This document shows positions 63,392 to 64,000 of a stretch of 64,000 nucleotides of DNA, piece after piece. The position numbers were made by a program, and so were the translations under genes. The stretch comes from Brevibacillus_H sp041920465. GTDB taxonomy: Bacteria > Bacillota > Bacilli > Brevibacillales > Brevibacillaceae. The notes beneath the pieces are model-generated. The model worked only from the letters and a program-made list of their open reading frames with translations. It was not told the DNA's origin and did no database searches. Position 1 is the stretch's first letter; every line of letters starts with the position of its first letter. The stretch covers positions 186,001 through 250,000 of the forward strand of contig JBHGXW010000020.1 in the NCBI GenBank assembly GCA_041920465.1, given 5' to 3'.

Positions 63392-64000
63392 TTATTCCTC
63401 GATAAACTGTGCCAATTCCTTGTTAAATTTATCACGCTCTTCCCAAAACAATCCGTGACCGCTGTTTACAAACGGCACAAGCTCGGAGTTTTCAATCCCT
63501 TCTTCTAGTGCTTCAGCTAATTCGAATGGACAAACTTTGTCATGAATACCATGAAGAATTAAAGTGGGAACGCGTATTTTGCCAAGATCAGAAAACAAAC
63601 ATTCGTCTCTAAGCGAGGCTGCAAGCGCCGCGGTGGACCAACCGGCTGCCTGTAGTCCCAATTGGAAGAACCAATCTGAGAAAGGCCCCGTTACATTCTG
63701 GAAGAAAAACATGTCTCCAAATCCCTGAAGCATTTTAGGACGGTCATTATACGTTTCCTGAATGAGTTTACTTACATCTTCCTTCGGCAACCCATATGGA
63801 AAATCGGGACGTCTTGTGAAGCTGGGAGCTGCGGCAGCGAACAAAGCGAGTTTGGATACCCCATATCCGTTGTGGCGAGCCATGTATCGAATAGCAATCG
63901 CTCCCCCCACGGAGTGGCCCCCGAGTGTGAAATTTTGTAATTTAAGTGCTTCAACCACACCTCGGACGTCGTCTGCCAATCGATCGTAGTTGTATCCTCT
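63392..64000 (-). CDS. Alpha/beta hydrolase, C-terminal part (cut by window edge)
   Basis: About 203 residues of an alpha/beta-hydrolase-fold enzyme; the frame runs open to the window edge (GYNYDRLADDVRGVVEAL), so the start and the oxyanion-hole strand are missing. The nucleophile elbow is GGHSVGG, the acid is Asp of HGIHDKVCP and the base is His of NSGHGLF, which completes the triad. It is probably an esterase, lipase or chloroperoxidase-like enzyme; which one cannot be told. Confidence 0.9.
   Translation of the reverse strand, partial: RGYNYDRLADDVRGVVEALKLQNFTLGGHSVGGAIAIRYMARHNGYGVSKLALFAAAAPSFTRRPDFPYGLPKEDVSKLIQETYNDRPKMLQGFGDMFFFQNVTGPFSDWFFQLGLQAAGWSTAALAASLRDECLFSDLGKIRVPTLILHGIHDKVCPFELAEALEEGIENSELVPFVNSGHGLFWEERDKFNKELAQFIEE

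Noticed and set aside
1..64000. CRISPR array, tRNA, rRNA or prophage genes
   Set aside because: No regularly spaced direct repeats, no tRNA cloverleaf and no phage genes seen; the only mobile element I can support is the IS at 30478-31985.

Overview
The window is a low-to-moderate GC Firmicute (order Bacillales) chromosome segment. The gene order follows the Bacillus subtilis yeaC-yeaD-yebA-guaA-pbuG-purEKB-purCSQLFMN-purHD-yerA-yerB-yerC-pcrB-pcrA-ligA block, read here almost entirely from right to left on the minus strand. Lipoprotein signals, strong GGAGG ribosome sites, purine riboswitches and PurR-type PurBoxes fit that assignment. A spore-former near Effusibacillus, Tumebacillus or Alicyclobacillus is my guess, but the genus is not shown by the sequence.

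Layout: 1-5155 holds ligA (cut by the edge), pcrA, pcrB, yerC and yerB. 5363-7491 is a CssR/CssS-like two-component system. 7716-14678 is a branched-chain amino-acid type ABC transporter (livJHMGF) with a second, convergently transcribed binding protein. 14943-17435 has a YerA-type deaminase and two small membrane proteins. 17517-20356 is purHD. 20749-35226 is a visibly more AT-rich island of molybdoenzyme genes: two paralogous molybdopterin oxidoreductases, their Fe-S subunits, a membrane anchor, a TorD-like chaperone, moaA, moaC, tatA, tatC, a polyferredoxin, a PucR-type regulator and an intact IS256-family insertion. 36118-43060 is purNMFLQSC. 43297-47303 is a second insertion, between purC and purB: an iron alcohol dehydrogenase, an M29 aminopeptidase, and an XRE-TPR (RRNPP-type) receptor divergent from an exported 50-residue peptide gene. 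47454-50380 is purBKE. 50506-60199 has an M1 peptidase, pbuG, guaA and the transglutaminase/DUF58/MoxR trio. 60935-64000 has a chemoreceptor, a GNAT acetyltransferase and an alpha/beta hydrolase cut by the edge.

How the parts work together: the ancestral pur operon is split into three units (purEKB, purCSQLFMN, purHD). Each unit has its own sigma-A-like promoter and PurBox pairs with identical core spacing, and pbuG has the same kind of operator plus a guanine riboswitch; guaA has its own guanine riboswitch. The molybdenum island carries cofactor synthesis, a Tat translocase, a chaperone, electron carriers and two catalytic subunits, so it looks like a portable respiratory or redox module of unknown substrate. 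The receptor/peptide pair at 45.8-47.3 kb is the best candidate for an undescribed system: a cell-cell signalling cassette placed inside the purine locus.
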